Positions 33,091 through 45,463 of a stretch of 64,000 nt of DNA are shown one piece after another. The notes under the pieces are model-generated. The model did no database searches. It saw only the letters and a program-made list of their open reading frames with translations, and had not been told where the DNA came from. Numbering within the stretch: the first letter of the stretch is position 1; each line of letters opens with the position of its first letter. The DNA is from Pseudoscleropodium purum (taxonomy: Eukaryota; Streptophyta; Bryopsida; Hypnales; Brachytheciaceae), in NCBI GenBank assembly GCA_963969395.1, contig OZ017799.1, forward strand, positions 12,402,501 through 12,466,500. Reading direction: 5' to 3'. The position numbers and the translations under genes are program-made.

Positions 33091-34304
33091 ACTCTTTCTT
33101 GCTGAATGCAAGGGCCTATTTGTTCGGAGTATCCCTTGTCAACTTCCTTCAAAATATGCGTCGAATGATTCTGTAGAACATAATTATGCTGAGTTGATCA
33201 TTTCTTATCTCGATTTCTTACCTCTACGGCAATTATGACGATTGGTCTGATATCAAGTGCAGATCAACATAACACTCACTTATCATGGTTGTGCATGAAT
33301 TAAAACCTTGACAAACTACCTCGAGAATGCTTTGGAGTTGAATTTCTTGCTTCACACATGAATGGTGTAATTTGAACCGAGGATCAACTTCCCAATGCTC
33401 AAGCTAAAGTGCTCATGCCCTCAGTCCACTGCATGAAATTGAAAGCGCACAGGGATTTGTGCGCTACACTAGAAATTCTAATTGTCATTTGGTAGTGATC
33501 CAAGTTCTCTTTAAGCACTTGACAAAACTTTGAGATCATGCTTGGACGTCGACTTAAAGACATTGCTTTCCCATGATGGCGTTAATTGGCTCTTGATTTC
33601 CTGTGAAGAAGATACTAATTACTTGTGTGATGTTTGCAAGGATTTGAACGAACAGCTTGTAAGCAATTTGACTATAGCTATGGCACCAGTGCAAGCAACT
33701 TAAAGGCACACGGCCAACCTGTCTTTTAATTAGTGTCCACAGGGAAACAAGCATCTATTTAATTGCCCAATTTCCCAATTTCTTGAAGGACCTGAGTTGA
33801 AGTGAGGCTTTGTCTGACGGGAGCCTATTTTCATTGCAGCACAATGGTAGTGAGCCGAACTTCACATTCTTTGGATTTGAAGTAGTTGACTGCAAGAAGC
33901 ACTTGGCCGTTACGTTTGGTTGCATTTCGAGTTTCTATTGCAGCGTTTGAAGTACTCAACCCCTTTGATCACTTGTTGCACAAAACACTGCAATGAAATC
34001 TGAGCCCTTGAATTATTTACAAACCATACTGCTATTGAGCTGGAATTTGTTTTATTTCACAGTGACCAATTTGTTATAAACTATAACTTTGATTCGTGCT
34101 AACACTTGTGGATTTTATTGGCACATGAATATGTATAACATTATTCAACAATATATAGAGTAGAAAAAAATTAGTTGATAATATGGTGGTTTGTTACGCC
34201 TCAAATCAAGAAATCAACTCCAGTTCTTGTGACCACACCCAAACGAATTGAAAAATAATGCTACATGATATTTCTCTTTCAATGAAAACAACCACAGGGA
34301 GATC
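33091..34304. other. Intergenic DNA after the gene remnant
   Basis: Mixed composition, no frame longer than about 65 codons, no recognisable domain. Could include the 3' untranslated region of the remnant. Confidence 0.35.
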
Positions 34305-34429
34305 GGGGTGGCGTTACCCCCCGTACAAACTTCGGGGTTGCAACTTGATCCCCCCAAACTTTCTGTTTTAAGAAAATTTGGGGGGTCAAGCTGCAACCCC
34401 AAAGCTTTACCGAGGGTAACCATTCCCCA
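34305..34429. mobile_element. GC-rich foldback element
   Basis: A 125-bp imperfect hairpin: left arm GGGGTGGCGTTACCC...GGGGTTGCAACTTGATCCCC, centre TGTTTTAA, right arm complementary (GGGGTCAAGCTGCAACCCC...GGGTAACCATTCCCC). Its GC content contrasts sharply with the surroundings. Confidence 0.7.
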
Positions 34430-34877
34430 TTCTCCTTGTGAACAATCTAACATAAGTTGCTTTGCAAGTCAATAAAGAACCAAATAATTATAGACAAGTA
34501 AAGATATTGGATCATTTGGCTAGTTTGACTAAATTTATTTCTAGACACTACTACCATGTGTGTTCATTTTAGAATTATATTAAAGAATTTATTAAACAAT
34601 AAATTTTGGATATATCAACATTCTCCTTCCAAACAAGGAACATAAGCATTTGTCATTTGAGAAGACAAAGAGCTGAAATGTTGAATACAATAAAGGATTA
34701 GTCTTAGAAAAAGGTCTTCATCACCCTAGGGAAGGTAAGGATTTACTTTTCATAGATAGATTACATCAAAAATATGATACAAAATTTGATATATTTTCCT
34801 ACATCAATTGGGGAGAAAATAAAGAGACTTCTTCTCTAGACAGTAACTAATCCCACTACAAAACAATAGCCCCAAGC

Positions 34878-35148
34878 CAGGGTTGACAGGATGGTTAGAC
34901 ATTCGGGACGTCCGGACGCGGACATTGTGTCTGCAGCGTCCGCTGACATTCGCGATCTCAGCAGATGCAGCATCCGCCAGGACCGCTCCGTCCGCTTGTC
35001 TCCCCGTCCGCCCCACCCCGCCCGTCCGCCTTCCGATGGCGGGAGGGACGTTGTGTCCGCTAGCGTCCGTGAGGACGGATATCTGGACGTCCAAACGTCC
35101 GGGTTACGGACGCTATTTTGGGGCGAACGTACTGATTTGTCAACTCTG
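34878..35148. mobile_element. 271-bp non-autonomous hAT element (deletion derivative)
   Basis: Ends CAGGGTTGACA and TGTCAACTCTG with a perfect 8-bp duplication CCCCAAGC (34870-34877 and 35149-35156). The sequence is closely related to 19320-19544, and its halves correspond to the two ends of the 9.74 kb element. Confidence 0.9.
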
Positions 35149-35248
35149 CCCCAAGCCCTCGACTCTATCAAGCTTAATTTCAAGGAATAATCAACTGAAA
35201 TACCCATGGAAGATTTGTTTGAAACACTATAGTGACCAACACTTCTTT

Positions 35249-35535
35249 TGGCTTTTTTTCGCTTTTTAGTGTGAGATTATACCAGAAAAAAATAATTCGG
35301 CTACAAAATGGTAACAAAATGTAAAAATTTTTTGCTAGGAAACTTCAAATTAAAAAAAAAATCTTGGATGAAATTGCCAAATTTGTAGATGAAAATATAA
35401 TTATAGACACGTGAGATGTGCTAATATGATATTTTCTATCCAAAATATAGATGAATGTTGAAATTTAGAGCACTACTATAATATTTTATATAGTCACTTT
35501 GGCAATTCATAAAAAATGAAAAAAAACTAAGCCTT
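35249..35535 (+). repeat. Dispersed repeat with GGCTTTTTT ends
   Basis: Shares blocks ATCTTGGATGAAATTG, TATCCAAAATATAGATGAATG and TCATAAAAAATGAAAAAAA with 40318-40599 and, inverted, with 5335-5575. Ends in AAGCC, complementary to its start, as expected for a MITE. Confidence 0.6.
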
Positions 35536-35766
35536 AGTGACCAGTCAAAACTACAATTCTTGAACTAGCTTACAAAATACTTGATGATACTCTTCAAGCA
35601 AAGGGGCAAAAATGAAGGCAAAAAATTAAACTTTCTATCTTTTGAAGAATTTTTACAAGAGATTCATCATTATACAAACCAAAGACAAATACACATATTA
35701 TGTAGTCACACAAAACCCAATCCATTGAACATTTTGGAGACTAAAATGACAAACAAAGGAGTTTGT

Positions 35767-36498
35767 GGGTAGTTGCAAGAAAAGGTGATCCTATTTTCCA
35801 TCACACTTTGAATTATGGAGTTTGGTTTGGCTATAAGATTTGGAAAATGAAGCCAATGTACTTGAATATTTTATTGAAGATGACCAACTTGTTCATAAAC
35901 AAAATTCTTATTTTGCAAAAAAAGTCAAAAAAAAATTTATAATTAATTTTCAATTAAGTTAATTTGTCATAATTTGTGATTTAGGGTTCTTTTGAACTGT
36001 GGAATATCTATAATTAATGATGTAGAGCTTCAATTTTAGTGGGATATTTCCACACTTGGAAGACATGTGCCCACCAAAAAAAACTTAGAAAAACATTATT
36101 TTATAGCATCCACATGCATCCGAACAAGGATCCCTTGAGAGCATACTTTTGAACAGTGAAGATGGTTTTGCTTCATTTTTTTGATGAAATCTAATTACTA
36201 TCAAGTCCTCACAAATGGCCAATTTTTTTTAATTTTTTTTATAGTTTTTTATTTATTATTAAATTATACCTCATTATATCTATTTTTTGTAACAATCTAG
36301 GTTTTTTTTCAAACAATAATATTTCAATACTACAAGTACTCATAGTACTCAAAATGGTATTTTTAGTTGTCGATTTTATTGATCAACGATTGAGATTGTT
36401 CTATTTTATAGTACTCATAATACTTGTATTACTAAGCGCAGAAACTAGAGTTTTGTCAAAATACTACAAAAAACAGACACCCTTTCTTGCAACTACCC
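35767..36498. mobile_element. MITE with GGGTAGTTGCAAGAAA ends, first copy
   Basis: Inverted ends GGGTAGTTGCAAGAAA and TTTCTTGCAACTACCC enclose about 732 bp. No clear target duplication. The termini match those of 36871-37607 and 53701-54432, though the interior of this copy looks different. Confidence 0.6.
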
Positions 36499-36870
36499 TT
36501 ATATGCAATAGTAAACAAGGAAAGTTTATGGGGTGACTTAGCTTTTGCACTTCTTTTCACATAGCATGTGCTCGTTTTCCATGGTCATTCAATTGTTGCT
36601 TAAGCTTAAACATTTAGTTTAGCTTAAACATTTAGTTTAATTTAAAAAAACTATTTTTTTAAACATTTGGGTTATTTTCCATAAGTTTGCAAAAGCAATC
36701 AATTAAAAAACTCACAAATTAAATACTAAGTTGAAGGCAATTCAAGGCAATTTGCACACTATTGTTGTTAAATAGCAAGTTGGGCTTAACTTAATTTGAA
36801 AAATAACAAAGATATCTACTAATTCTAAAACCAAACAACTGAATCTACAAACAAATGTAAAGATGGTTTG

Positions 36871-37607
36871 GAGTTATTGAAAAAAACACTTGTCCTTTTT
36901 TGTTTCCTTGCCCTTAGATAGGTGATATTTTATTCATAACTTTTGAATTGTATGTCTATTTTCTATCAATTTTGAAATAAAGACCATATATATAGTAGTT
37001 GTAGACATTGAATAATATTTTTTCAATTTAAAAAAATGAATTTATCATATTTAAATTCCAATCAATTGGATGTCTACTTTGGCCATTTTGGAAGGGTAGT
37101 GTTGTTTTCAACCTAAAAATATGAAATTGAAGGTCTAAATTGAAATACAAAGATTTCTATGAAAGTTATTGAAAACTTGAAAGATATTTTCTAAAAATAG
37201 CAAAGTATTTTCCTTCCACATGTAGACAAAGTGCCCCATCTTTGCACACTTGGAAAAAAAACAATTTTTTTTCTTGAAGATGCAAATTGGTTTAAAGAAG
37301 CATCTTTGAGTTAGGAAAAATGGCTCTATTTTATTTTACTTTATTTATTTGAAATTTTTTACTATTTTCTAAAAATCTAATTCTAAAGTAAATATTCTTT
37401 TGCACTTTCCATCATTCTTTCTTTGCATATAACACTTAGAGATAAATTTTTCTAGGCTTGAATTTTTACACACAGACTATTTTGAATGCTTTACAAATTA
37501 TCTTGATATTCTCTTTTGTTTAAAATTTTTTATTCCAAAAAATCATAGTCTTCCAATACTAAGGCTATTTTGAGCCAAAAATGGCAAGTGTTTCTTGCAA
37601 CTACCCT
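36871..37607. mobile_element. MITE with GGGTAGTTGCAAGAAA ends, second copy
   Basis: Right end CAAGTGTTTCTTGCAACTACC is clear; the left end (AAAAAACACTTGTCC) is decayed. The interior (TATGTCTATTTTCTAT, TAGTAGTTGTAGACATT) matches the 53701-54432 copy. Confidence 0.6.
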
Positions 37608-39968
37608 TTGTCAAAAATCCAAAGAACCCAATAGCAATTCATTAAGTCAAATACCAATTTATCATTTGACCATCTACCATCAAGAAATTATTTTATGGCA
37701 AATTGAAGGAAATATTTCATTGCCATTTATCGAGAATGAATTGAAAGGTCATTTTCATAATGAAATGCATTGCCTATCATAAATTCTCATAGGGTATGGA
37801 ACGATTGAAGATGAGAGCTTGAACACTCATTCTGAAAAACGTAGGAATTTTGTTCAAAGTAGAGTTTTAGACCTCATTTGGGCATAGTAGAATAACTTTT
37901 TTTAGAAAACTTTGAACTAAAAAAAATGGGAAAATCAAGCTAACTTTCATCTACAAAAACCTATTTTGGATTTTGAACCTCCAAAAAAAATTATGTACAA
38001 AATCCATTGACAATGTTTGAAAAATGTCAAAAAAATGTCCCTTCCAATCCTTTTCTAAACTATTGTAAATTGTTGCAACATCCAACATCCAAGTTTAATT
38101 TTATACAAACATTTTGTCTCTCACATCAAAAAATCTCAAACAAAAGGCAAAATAGTAGAACACATCTGAAAAATATATAGAATACATGAAGATTAGATAA
38201 ATTTTGGAAGAGGTGTGACAAAAAACATTCAAGTCCAAACTTGTGAAAATCACTTAATGTGTGAATGAATCACTTCCCTAACAATGTAGCAAGATGGAAA
38301 CAAACTTGCCCACATCCATCAACACCCTTGGAAAAAATCACAACAATTGTTCCATATGAGAAAAAAATGCACCCCTTCCAATGTTATCAATCTACATCAA
38401 TGGGAAAAAAATGTAGCCATTCATGATGCCATCTTTAGCAGTCGTGGCCATCAAGATTAGGATTTATGATATGGAATATCATACATGAAAAATGATATAT
38501 AGAATATTGTATAGTGGTATGGTATGATGTACATATACAAGTATTGATATAGGATACAATGTCAATATTCCATACTGATTACAATTGCAAGAGTTTCCAA
38601 AATAATATAAATATAGGGTGGTACAAAAAAAATATTTCACAAGCATGTTCATTCATTCATTTCAAAAGTAAATTAAATAATTGGCATATCATCTTTTTGA
38701 AACAAGATACTCAAAGAACAATATACATATTGATAATGATATGTACAACACTCATTTATGAACATAAAAATTTCAAGGACACATGAAAATAAGTTGTAAA
38801 ACCTAATGATAAATAGCTTTAAGAAATTTATTTTCAATACTCAATTAAGAATATAAAAATTTCAGAAGAGCAAGTAAAGAAAATACTAATTTCTGAAGTG
38901 TTTGAATGTAACCTAAAAAAGTACAATAACCTCTCTTTGGCATTGAATACGATCAAGAAGTTGATGACCACATAAGAGTAGAGTTGACTACCTATAGGCA
39001 AATTGCAATTGGACTTGATACTTCAAGAAGAAGAATTGATTGTACTAACTTATAAAAATGAAGGTGTTGAAAATGAAAAAAGACATCATTCTAAGCCACA
39101 TATGCATTCCTCACAAATAGAGTCCGTAGTCAAGGAGTATTCTCTTAGAAGTCAATATTCTTCTAAGATTGGTTTGCAGAATCAACAAAGCATAATTTTT
39201 TTTATTACAATCAATGTAAATTCTTTGGTCTTTTGTTGAATAGGACCCCATTTTCTTGTAGTGATTATGATTTATGAAAGGCAATGTCAAAACATTATTT
39301 CAAATACAAATGATAATTAATTCTCTAAGATGATTGGAATTTGGAGCAAGAGTAGAATGAGTGGCAAATAGCAAGAGTCAAGCACTTATATAAATGATGA
39401 CCACACTTGAGCAATGTTGTACAAAATTACACATTTGCGATAGGTTTGTCTTCTGAAGATTTTTTGTAATGTCTAGCTAATATACAAAATTGCACACCTA
39501 GAATTTGGGTGCCAAACCTTAAAGTGGAAGACAAAACAAGAAGTAGTGGACTTGAGAAGACATGTTTCGGGCCAACTCACTTCTAGGTGGCAAATTAGTT
39601 GGACACTAGTTAGTGATGTCACCTTTAACTTTGGAGATCTACACCGAATTGAGGAAGGCAATAGATATTAGCTAAATGGATGCTTAATCCCTTTGAACAA
39701 ATCCAATTCTAACATTAATTTTATTACCCTTTATTTAACCAAAACATGACCTCTTTACTTAATTTTTTGATAGATTTTTTTTGGCCACACAACAAAATAT
39801 TAGTAGAAATGGACAAAGTGTTGTTCTTGGATGCTTACAATATCCAAACCCTTGAAATCCCAGTCAAAAATTTATCTAGTACAATTTAGGGTGAAACAAT
39901 CTTTTCATTCAAAATTTTATTAAGTCTATGCAAATTGGAATAAGGTATCTTTTTGTTTTCAAATTCAG
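37608..39968. other. AT-rich intergenic DNA
   Basis: Includes a low-complexity patch at 38460-38580 rich in GATATGGAATAT-like words. No gene recognised. Confidence 0.4.
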
Positions 39969-40193
39969 TAGAAGATTTTTGAGGCCTCTAGAAGCTTGTG
40001 AGTTATCACAACTTGTGAACAAAAGAAATAGGTTTGGTGCAGTGGAATGATGGGGCCGAAACCTTGCCACGTCATTGCTCCAATTTTTTTTTTGAATTTC
40101 TTTTTCTAACAACAAACTGTTCTTTCCACTGCGGGGAACAATTGTGGGGGAACAAGCCTAAAATAGGGTTCTAGAGCCCCCCAAAATCTTCTA
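39969..40193. mobile_element. MITE with TAGAAGATTTT ends, first copy
   Basis: Starts TAGAAGATTTTTGAGGCC and ends CCCCCCAAAATCTTCTA; blocks GTTTGGTGCAG, GGAATGATG and CTTGCCACGTCATTG are shared with 58364-58609. Confidence 0.65.
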
Positions 40194-40317
40194 ATGAAAA
40201 AACTAAAATCAATGCAATCAAAAAATTTATAAGAATAATAGCACAAATTATTAGTTAGTGTTAACATTTACTTAGTTTTATAAAAATATACTATTTGGAA
40301 AAAGTATTGTACTAGAT

Positions 40318-40599
40318 AGGGCTTTTATTTTGCTTTTTGGTATGAGATTGCACTAGAAAAAGATAATTTGGCTAAAAGATGGCAAATAAAATGTGAAGTT
40401 TTTCACCATACACCTTCAAATAGAAAAAAAATCTTGGATGAAATTGTTAAATTGTGGATGAAATTAGAATCATATACATGTGATATGTATTTATATGGTA
40501 TATTCTATCCAAAATGTAGATGAATGTTGAAATTTAGAATACCATTGTAAGATTTTATTTTACCACTTTAGCACCTCATAAAAAATGAAAAAAAGCCTT
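40318..40599 (+). repeat. Dispersed repeat with GGCTTTT ends, second copy
   Basis: Begins GGGCTTTTATTTTGC and ends AAAAAAAGCCTTA, with internal blocks shared with 35249-35535. Confidence 0.6.
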
Positions 40600-40603
40600 A
40601 ATA

Positions 40604-40867
40604 GGGAATTTCATTAAAATGGCGGGAAACTATTCTGGCGGAAGGCTAAAAAACTCAACAAAAATGGGATTGTTTATGGAAAAAGGGTGGCGGAGTTGTG
40701 AATTCTATTTGTTTTATGAGTAGTTTGGTACACCTACACCTTCCATGTGCATATGTGGCAATGTTTTGTGGCCCCGTGCGGTAGAAAGCACTGTACAAAT
40801 GGCGTTCAGAATTTGCCGCCATCATACAAATGGCATCCGGGATACCGCCATTTTGACCAAATTGCCC
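40604..40867. mobile_element. Foldback MITE with AAAATGGCGG ends
   Basis: Left GGGAATTTCATTAAAATGG and right CCATTTTGACCAAATTGCCC are imperfect inverted repeats. It sits immediately beside the previous repeat. Related ends are at 25650-25823 and 57603-57898. Confidence 0.6.
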
Positions 40868-41049
40868 ATCTTGGTATTAAATCTTTGAAAACAAATCACC
40901 ATATACACAAAAGACTTAAAAAAATACATGTATATATAACAAGACTTTGATATCATAACATTGGAGAGAATACAACTTCTTTGACCAAAGACTCATTGCC
41001 AAAGGTGTCAAAATATGAAAACCTTCAACTCACATATGCTACCACTAAA

Positions 41050-42575
41050 TTTATCCTATATAGGGAAGCACTTGGGATAGGTAATTAGAAGATCGAACTT
41101 TAAACTTTTCTCCCTTCCAATACTTAAATGTTACAACTAGGGCCCACACATATCTAACTAAATTTTAAAAAAACTACAAGACACAACAAACAATAAAATA
41201 GAGGCTCATAAAAGTCACTTTGCAATCAAATTCCAAAGATTCCTCCGAAAACAAGACTAACCTCAAAAAGTAAAATAGATACTATACATATTTTATTTAA
41301 GGACTTTAGAAAGTTGTAAATGAAGTAAGCACCTACAACTAGTAGATTCCCACATGTAATTGACAATGCAAGCTTCAATCTACCTCCACCTCTGAAATCA
41401 AACTCATCAATACTCTTGCATTCTTCTATGAACTTAGTTTCTTCTTCAAGGAACAAATAAAGAAGTAGGAGCCTATGACCTAAGCTTGAAAAGTTATGAA
41501 GGACACCTTTCTTGAGAATCACCACATTCAAAACACAAGCAATGGATTCTATTGGACTCACTCGAAGCCCTTGCACACCACGAACTATAATCCCATAGAT
41601 GTAGCCTAAGGCTTGTGCACTTGCATAGCCATACCCAAGCTTGAGTCATGGTTGTCATAGTGGACGGAAGTCTAGTTCACTCGTCCGTTGGAGGTCCTGC
41701 CCATCCGATACAGTCAACACATAGTTGACTTTTTGATAACCGAAAAATAGGCCACGTAGATGCCATGTGGATTAAGGAACATGCTCGGCGCGGACGAGAT
41801 CGTCACGGCGTGAATAAGGTGACGTGTCATTCCGCAAAATTGCACAAGTTACAAAATTAAAGCCGTCCAGACCGTCTGTCCGTCCCGTCCGATGACCCTA
41901 ACTCACCCATTATGACAACCATGGCTTGAGTTACCTCGAAAAAATTTGAGTTCATCATATCATAGAAGTACATTTGATCTCATCAATGCTAGAATCTCAT
42001 ATATTGTAAGTTCAACATTGAACTGTTTAGAATTTGCCACTTTAAGTCCAATAACTCGTGCCTCTGAAAGATCTTCTACCCTTCCTTTGTCATTAAAGGT
42101 TTCAATATTGTGCATCTCATTATGAACATTTGGAGATAAATTCACAATAACTCTAGAACTGGAGATGATCTTGATGTGGGATTTTCTCCAAGGATACAAT
42201 GGGGCAATTACATCATCTCCAAGTGCTTCATGAAGGTTGGCTAGCATTGCCATGCCACTCATGGTACTCATAAGCATACCCCATAGAATAGCTAAAGGGT
42301 TTAAGGAGCTCATGCACAATGTTAAAAAAACATTTTGTATTGTGCTTTTGTGTGTTGCCTTTCCAACTCCCCAAACATCCATGGTCAAGGCAACCAAGGT
42401 GACAATGAAACCCCACATAGATGTCCACCAATCTTGTGAATATTGTCTTCCAATACACTCAATAGGGCATGTATTACAAGCCCCATCTATGTTGCTTTGA
42501 GCATACACCACACTCCAAAACGTTGCAATGGAAACCAAGAAAAGAAATCAGTGAACTAGATCCACACACCTCCAC
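41050..42575 (-). pseudogene. Membrane-protein gene C, interrupted by a MITE
   Basis: Homologous to copy D. The N-terminal part has a TGA at 42549-42551 (DLVH-stop) before FLVSIATFWSVVYAQSNIDG, then CNTCPIECIGRQYSQDWWTS and MWGFIVTLVALTMDVWG without further stops to LALMRSNVLL (about 41960). A 277-bp element (41647-41923) separates this from the rest. The remaining C-terminal part (LRVSPIESIACVLNVVILKK, then LLLYLFLEEETKFIEECKS) is open to about 41226, after which it degenerates. It is the least mutated copy after D, apart from the insertion. Confidence 0.8.
41647..41923. mobile_element. 277-bp hAT MITE of a second family
   Basis: Ends CATGGTTGTCATA and TATGACAACCATG, with a perfect 8-bp duplication GCTTGAGT (41639-41646 and 41924-41931). 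It contains GTGGACGG, CGCGGACGAG and CCGTCCAGACCGTC motifs like the other hAT elements here, but the termini are different. Inserted in the coding region of gene C. Confidence 0.9.
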
Positions 42576-43379
42576 ATGATTCTTTGAAGATAATTTGGGA
42601 ACAACCTAAAAAAATGAAATAGACACACTTAGAACCTCAAGCAATGATCTTAATAAGCCAAGTCGAATACATTGGCACACAATCATTCAACAACAAGAAG
42701 GGACACACTTGCAATGCATAAAAACAGTCCCTCCTCTGAAACATCAATGAGTCCACCATATGATAGCTGTAACCATTTCGATGGTTACCTCATGCGTCCA
42801 CAACAAGGCTCTTCATGAATTTGGCAGAAACATCATATGAATGTGCTAACTACTCAAAAAATGACTGCTTTGACTCCACAGAAGGCGCTAGTCAATGAAG
42901 CCACGGTGTTGCATATCCTGTCCAAAAATCTCGACATCAAACAAAGTGCAACTGTGCAAATGAAGTACGAGCTCTTGAGAGTCCAGGAGTTGCCAAAGCC
43001 AGTACAGGAAGAAGCAAACTGTACCTCTTCGCAAAGAGCTCGCTTCACTTCACCGCAAGCTAGGAACAAGAACAGCTACGGAGCTTCAATATAGGAATAC
43101 GCCAGATCGAGCTCCCGCATGTACTGCACTTGTGTGGAACTGTTGGTAGAAGCAGAATGATTCAAGGCGCTCGATCTTTAAACAACTTGCGGATACTGGA
43201 TCGGAGCTGATGTGGAGCTGCACTCACGTCGTAGACGGAGTTCAGAAGAAAACACGCACGACCAAGTAAAAGGACTCCCGCGACGTACTGCAACGAAAAC
43301 CCACAACAGCGGCGAAACGCAAAGCAGTGATACTGGAGGAGGTACAAAGCCACAGCCCACAATTGCAACACAACTGACG
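42576..43379. repeat. Unit C upstream region
   Basis: Alignable with 20.2-20.94 kb and 54.43-54.91 kb (blocks AAGTACGAGCTC, AGTGCAACTGTGCAAATG, GGAACTGTTGGTAGAAGCAG). The minus strand here would be the leader of gene C. No separate gene is supported. Confidence 0.6.
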
Positions 43380-43720
43380 AGAGAGAGACTGCTCAAATCA
43401 ATGCTCACTCGTTCATGCGTTTTCCATAACGTAACTCCCAGTCCATGATTTTACCGACGATAAGATGTTTGGGTGAGATCTACCATTTTTGTCACACCGG
43501 AGATTGAGGGTCATGGGGGAAGTGGGGGCAAATGACAGATGTACAGACTTCTGAATCGGGCTTCGACTGCCTGGAATCTTTACCGATTGTTGACAATGGC
43601 AGCTATCCTTGGATTCCCTTGTTCGAGGTTATCTTTTCTGCTCAGGATAAAGAGCATCCCTCCTACTCGATCAGGCAGATTGGCCCTCCAAATGCTTAGT
43701 TAACTTTTGGCTTGTATATA
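43380..43720 (+). promoter_or_regulatory. Conserved unit module, copy C
   Basis: GCTCACTCGTTCATGCGTTT, GGTGAGATCTACC, CTGCCTGGAATCTTTACCG, TTGACAATGGCAGC and GAGCATCCCTCC as in the 6.6 kb copy. The TATA-like word on minus is degraded to CATGAACGAG. Confidence 0.5.
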
Positions 43721-45463
43721 ATGGAAAACAACCTATGCTTTTCAAAACAACAATCATGTAACATTTAACACACATATTTGTATGGAACCCCCAAAGGATT
43801 TTCTTAATACCTTAATAGCATAGGTTCATTATTTGAGCTACTTTGTTTGATTTCTGCTACTTCTAAACATGTGGAAAGTACTAATAGAGAACCTTAAAAA
43901 TGACTTTTCCTTGAATGCAATTGTTTCTAACACTAACTAGAGTTGAAAGAAACAAGTTTAGAAAGGAAAAAAGGAAAAAACATGAGTAATAATTTTCTTT
44001 TAGGCAAACATACCTCTGACTAAAAGGATGAAGCATACTACTTTCTTTTTTTTAAATATTACCTTTTTTGCACCCACCCCTTATTTACTTATGAAAATTT
44101 GGGTGCTTGTATTTAACAAAATGTAGTATTCAATGGTGTGGAAACTCAATACTGAATAGAGGAAAAATCTCATTTTATACGGGATTAAAGTTAATAGCCT
44201 TGTTTGTTGAGGTTGGAAAAAATTCTCTCACTTCAAACGTTATAATCTTGCAATCCACAAGGTTGTATGGGATGAAAATATTTAAAACACTTCACAATAT
44301 ATAGGAGATTAATAGATTTACTCCTTTAGGTGAAGAATTGGAGGTCTTGTACCTTGGATCAAATAAGACCAAATGTGGTCTAGATGAGGCTTATAGTTTG
44401 GAGGCTTGAGAATGATAGTGGGAGAGAGTTGAAAAAATAAGATTAGATTTTGATCATTTCCTAAATTTTGATCATCTTAATTTGTAGCATGCATGATTGT
44501 CTTTGGAAACCAAACCTTGTTTTTTCAACCTTCTCTATTGAATCATCTAGTTATGACAAGCCTTGATTGATTTTACTTTTGAAGGTTAATTTTCCCTCAA
44601 AAAGCACCCATGAGTAATTGGAAGAAACAAAATACCTCATCAGGTGCAAAGCCACACAAAATTGATCCCTCATTGCCTATTCTTTTTACCGAGTTTCTTT
44701 CACCTCAAAAGAACTAGAACCCTACATGGATGCATTCAAGGTGCTTGTCGCTGCACCAAGCTCAAAACCCCCAAAGAACGTCACGCCGGCGTTGATGTGA
44801 TCTTGTTTAATTCCTGCTGATACACCCCATCACTCTCCTCCTCTCCAAAATATGAAGAAAAAAAGCGATAGTTGCTACAAACATAGCGTCCGTTATTTCA
44901 GCAGCCACACGGTCTCTCGCCGCAGGTCTAGACTCCAATTCAATTTTCGACCACAAGTAGAGTCGGCATGCTGCGGCCATGGAGGAGGTACACTGATCTG
45001 TCCTATCACTGAGGGCTCAAAATTACAGAACTTTGCCTTCAGTTGTGGAGATTCGAACAAAACAGTGAATATTCAACCTGCAGTACTGTAATTCGAAATA
45101 GCATAGTGTGCGACTTTTGTAAATTAAAGTCTGTAACTCACCCAAATAGCATAAACCCAATGCAGTTTCCAGACTTATGTACTAGATAACCAATGAGCCG
45201 CAGTAGCGGTGAGTAGGTTATCAGACATAACCGGTTGTTCACTTTTCAATCACAACCTTTGATCTTCATGATCCAAAGGTGTAGGAAGCAAGTTCAAAAG
45301 AAAGAAGGTAATGAGTTGCAATTGGTGAACTGGTGATGGGTTGTCAATGGAACGGTGCCACGTTAGCATTTAAAAAACAAAAACCGGTTATGCTAATCAC
45401 TCCACGATCGCCTCTAATAATGAACTGTCCACACTCCACAGCTCATATGCATGGTGACAATTA
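43721..45463. other. Intergenic DNA
   Basis: AT-rich to about 44.6 kb, then of more even composition (44.65-45.45 kb), but I recognise no domain in the 79-codon frame at 44852. Confidence 0.35.

Noticed and set aside
35767..37607. One long composite element bounded by the outer GGGTAGTTGCAAG ends
   Set aside because: Each half has its own pair of ends and the second half matches the single element at 53701-54432, so two adjacent MITEs explain it better.
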